From the NCBI GenBank assembly GCA_937926065.1, contig CALANM010000132.1:1-5883 (forward strand): a DNA stretch of 5,883 bases, read 5' to 3'. Under the pieces are notes generated by a model. It was given only the letters and a program-made list of their open reading frames with translations. It did not search any database and had not been told where the DNA came from. Shown here one piece after another: positions 5,561 to 5,883 of this stretch. The number at the start of each line of letters is the position of its first letter. Positions within the stretch are counted from its first letter, which is position 1. The translations under genes were made by a program, and so were the position numbers. Source of the DNA: an uncultured Microbacterium sp. GTDB taxonomy: Bacteria > Actinomycetota > Actinomycetes > Actinomycetales > Microbacteriaceae.

Positions 5561-5611
5561 ATGATCGACAGCTTCTCCTGCGCCCGCCTGCGCTCTGCCG
5601 GCAGCTCATGA
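5561..5611 (+). CDS. possible leader peptide, translationally coupled to DUF2804 gene
   Basis: A 16-codon frame (MIDSFSCARLRSAGSS) starts at ATG 5561, 6 nt after GAGG (5551-5554), and its TGA overlaps the ATG of the DUF2804 gene in an ATGA arrangement (5608-5611). The DUF2804 start has no good ribosome binding site of its own, so coupled translation is plausible. No repeated amino-acid run suggests attenuation. At this length, chance is a real alternative. Confidence 0.25.
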   Translation: MIDSFSCARLRSAGSS

Positions 5612-5874
5612 CCGAGCGCGAACTCACCTCGCCCGTCTCGCTCACGCTCGAGAACGGCAGGCTCAATCCGGATGCGATCGGCTTCGCGCGCCCCCCGCTC
5701 GTCCGCACCGACGGCATCGACGGCCGACGGTCGTGGGGCCGCAACAAGAGGTGGGAGTACTGGAACGTCATCACACCGACGCACATCGTGGCGTTGACGG
5801 TGTCGTCGCTCGACTATGCGGCGGTGCACGAGGTGTGGGTGCCGAGCAGCTGTCTTTGGCATAGGAAACAGTGA
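5608..5874 (+). CDS. DUF2804 protein, N-terminal fragment (likely interrupted)
   Basis: The opening residues fit DUF2804, a family of about 330-350 residues with unknown function: LTSPVSLTLENGRLNPDAIG (6-25), then RPPLVRT, then GRNKRWEYWNVITPTHIVAL (44-63) and SSLDYAAVHEVWV (66-78). The frame continues only to residue 88, ending in SSCLWHRKQ, which does not look like the family. A full-length gene would run well past the window. The loss of resemblance coincides with an AT-richer stretch from about 5850, so the gene is probably broken by an insertion, deletion or frameshift; a sequencing or assembly error at the edge is possible too. ATG 5608 fits the family N-terminus but lacks a clear ribosome binding site and may depend on the small upstream frame. 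Confidence 0.7.
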   Translation: MTERELTSPVSLTLENGRLNPDAIGFARPPLVRTDGIDGRRSWGRNKRWEYWNVITPTHIVALTVSSLDYAAVHEVWVPSSCLWHRKQ

Positions 5875-5883
5875 CTTTCAGTC
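5850..5883. other. low-GC junction, possible end of an insertion element
   Basis: The last 34 bases have 15 G/C (about 44%) against about 70% in the preceding sequence, and the DUF2804 reading frame loses family resemblance here. Some insertion sequences begin with 5'-TGT, as this stretch does at 5851. No inverted partner, target duplication or transposase is inside the window, so the identity is only a suggestion. Confidence 0.25.

Overview
The window is chromosomal DNA of a high-GC actinobacterium, most likely of the Microbacteriaceae (a Microbacterium-like organism). The basis is the roughly 70% GC content, strong G/C third-position bias, TANNNT -10 boxes sitting about 7 nt before start codons (leaderless transcription), and a heat-shock gene carrying both actinobacterial operator types. 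The genus is an inference from style and family resemblance, not from a marker gene.

Layout, left to right. Bases 1-600 hold the 3' part of a VIT1/CCC1-family metal transporter whose start lies outside the window. At 661-1011 is a small protein of unknown function with a predicted signal sequence and a C-terminal membrane anchor. It converges on a minus-strand gene (1043-2656) for a shortened amylosucrase-type GH13 protein that has lost its acid/base glutamate and both active-site histidines but keeps an intact frame, so it looks like a pseudoenzyme. Back-to-back promoters in 2657-2766 separate it from a rightward VOC-fold gene (2767-3132). The end of that gene runs into about seven tandem 20-bp repeats (3121-3259). 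The last repeat supplies a -35-like GTGACA ahead of sdaA (3285-4781), a single-chain [4Fe-4S] L-serine dehydratase with an extra segment of about 40 residues.

The next intergenic region (4782-4924) is the best-defined regulatory region of the window: a perfect CIRCE operator (HrcA) overlapping a promoter, then a HAIR-type inverted repeat (HspR) in the 5' leader, then a strong ribosome binding site for a small heat-shock protein (hsp20, 4925-5395). A 13-bp GC-rich hairpin terminator (5429-5461) follows. The window ends in the N-terminal part of a DUF2804 gene. Its frame dissolves after about 79 residues, where base composition drops from about 70% to about 44% GC, suggesting an insertion or other rearrangement right at the window edge.

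The genes do not form one operon or pathway; most are separate transcription units with their own promoters. I see no CRISPR array, tRNA, rRNA, phage gene or obvious defence system. The points most worth following are the dual HrcA/HspR control region, the amylosucrase-like pseudoenzyme, and the 20-bp repeat array in front of sdaA.
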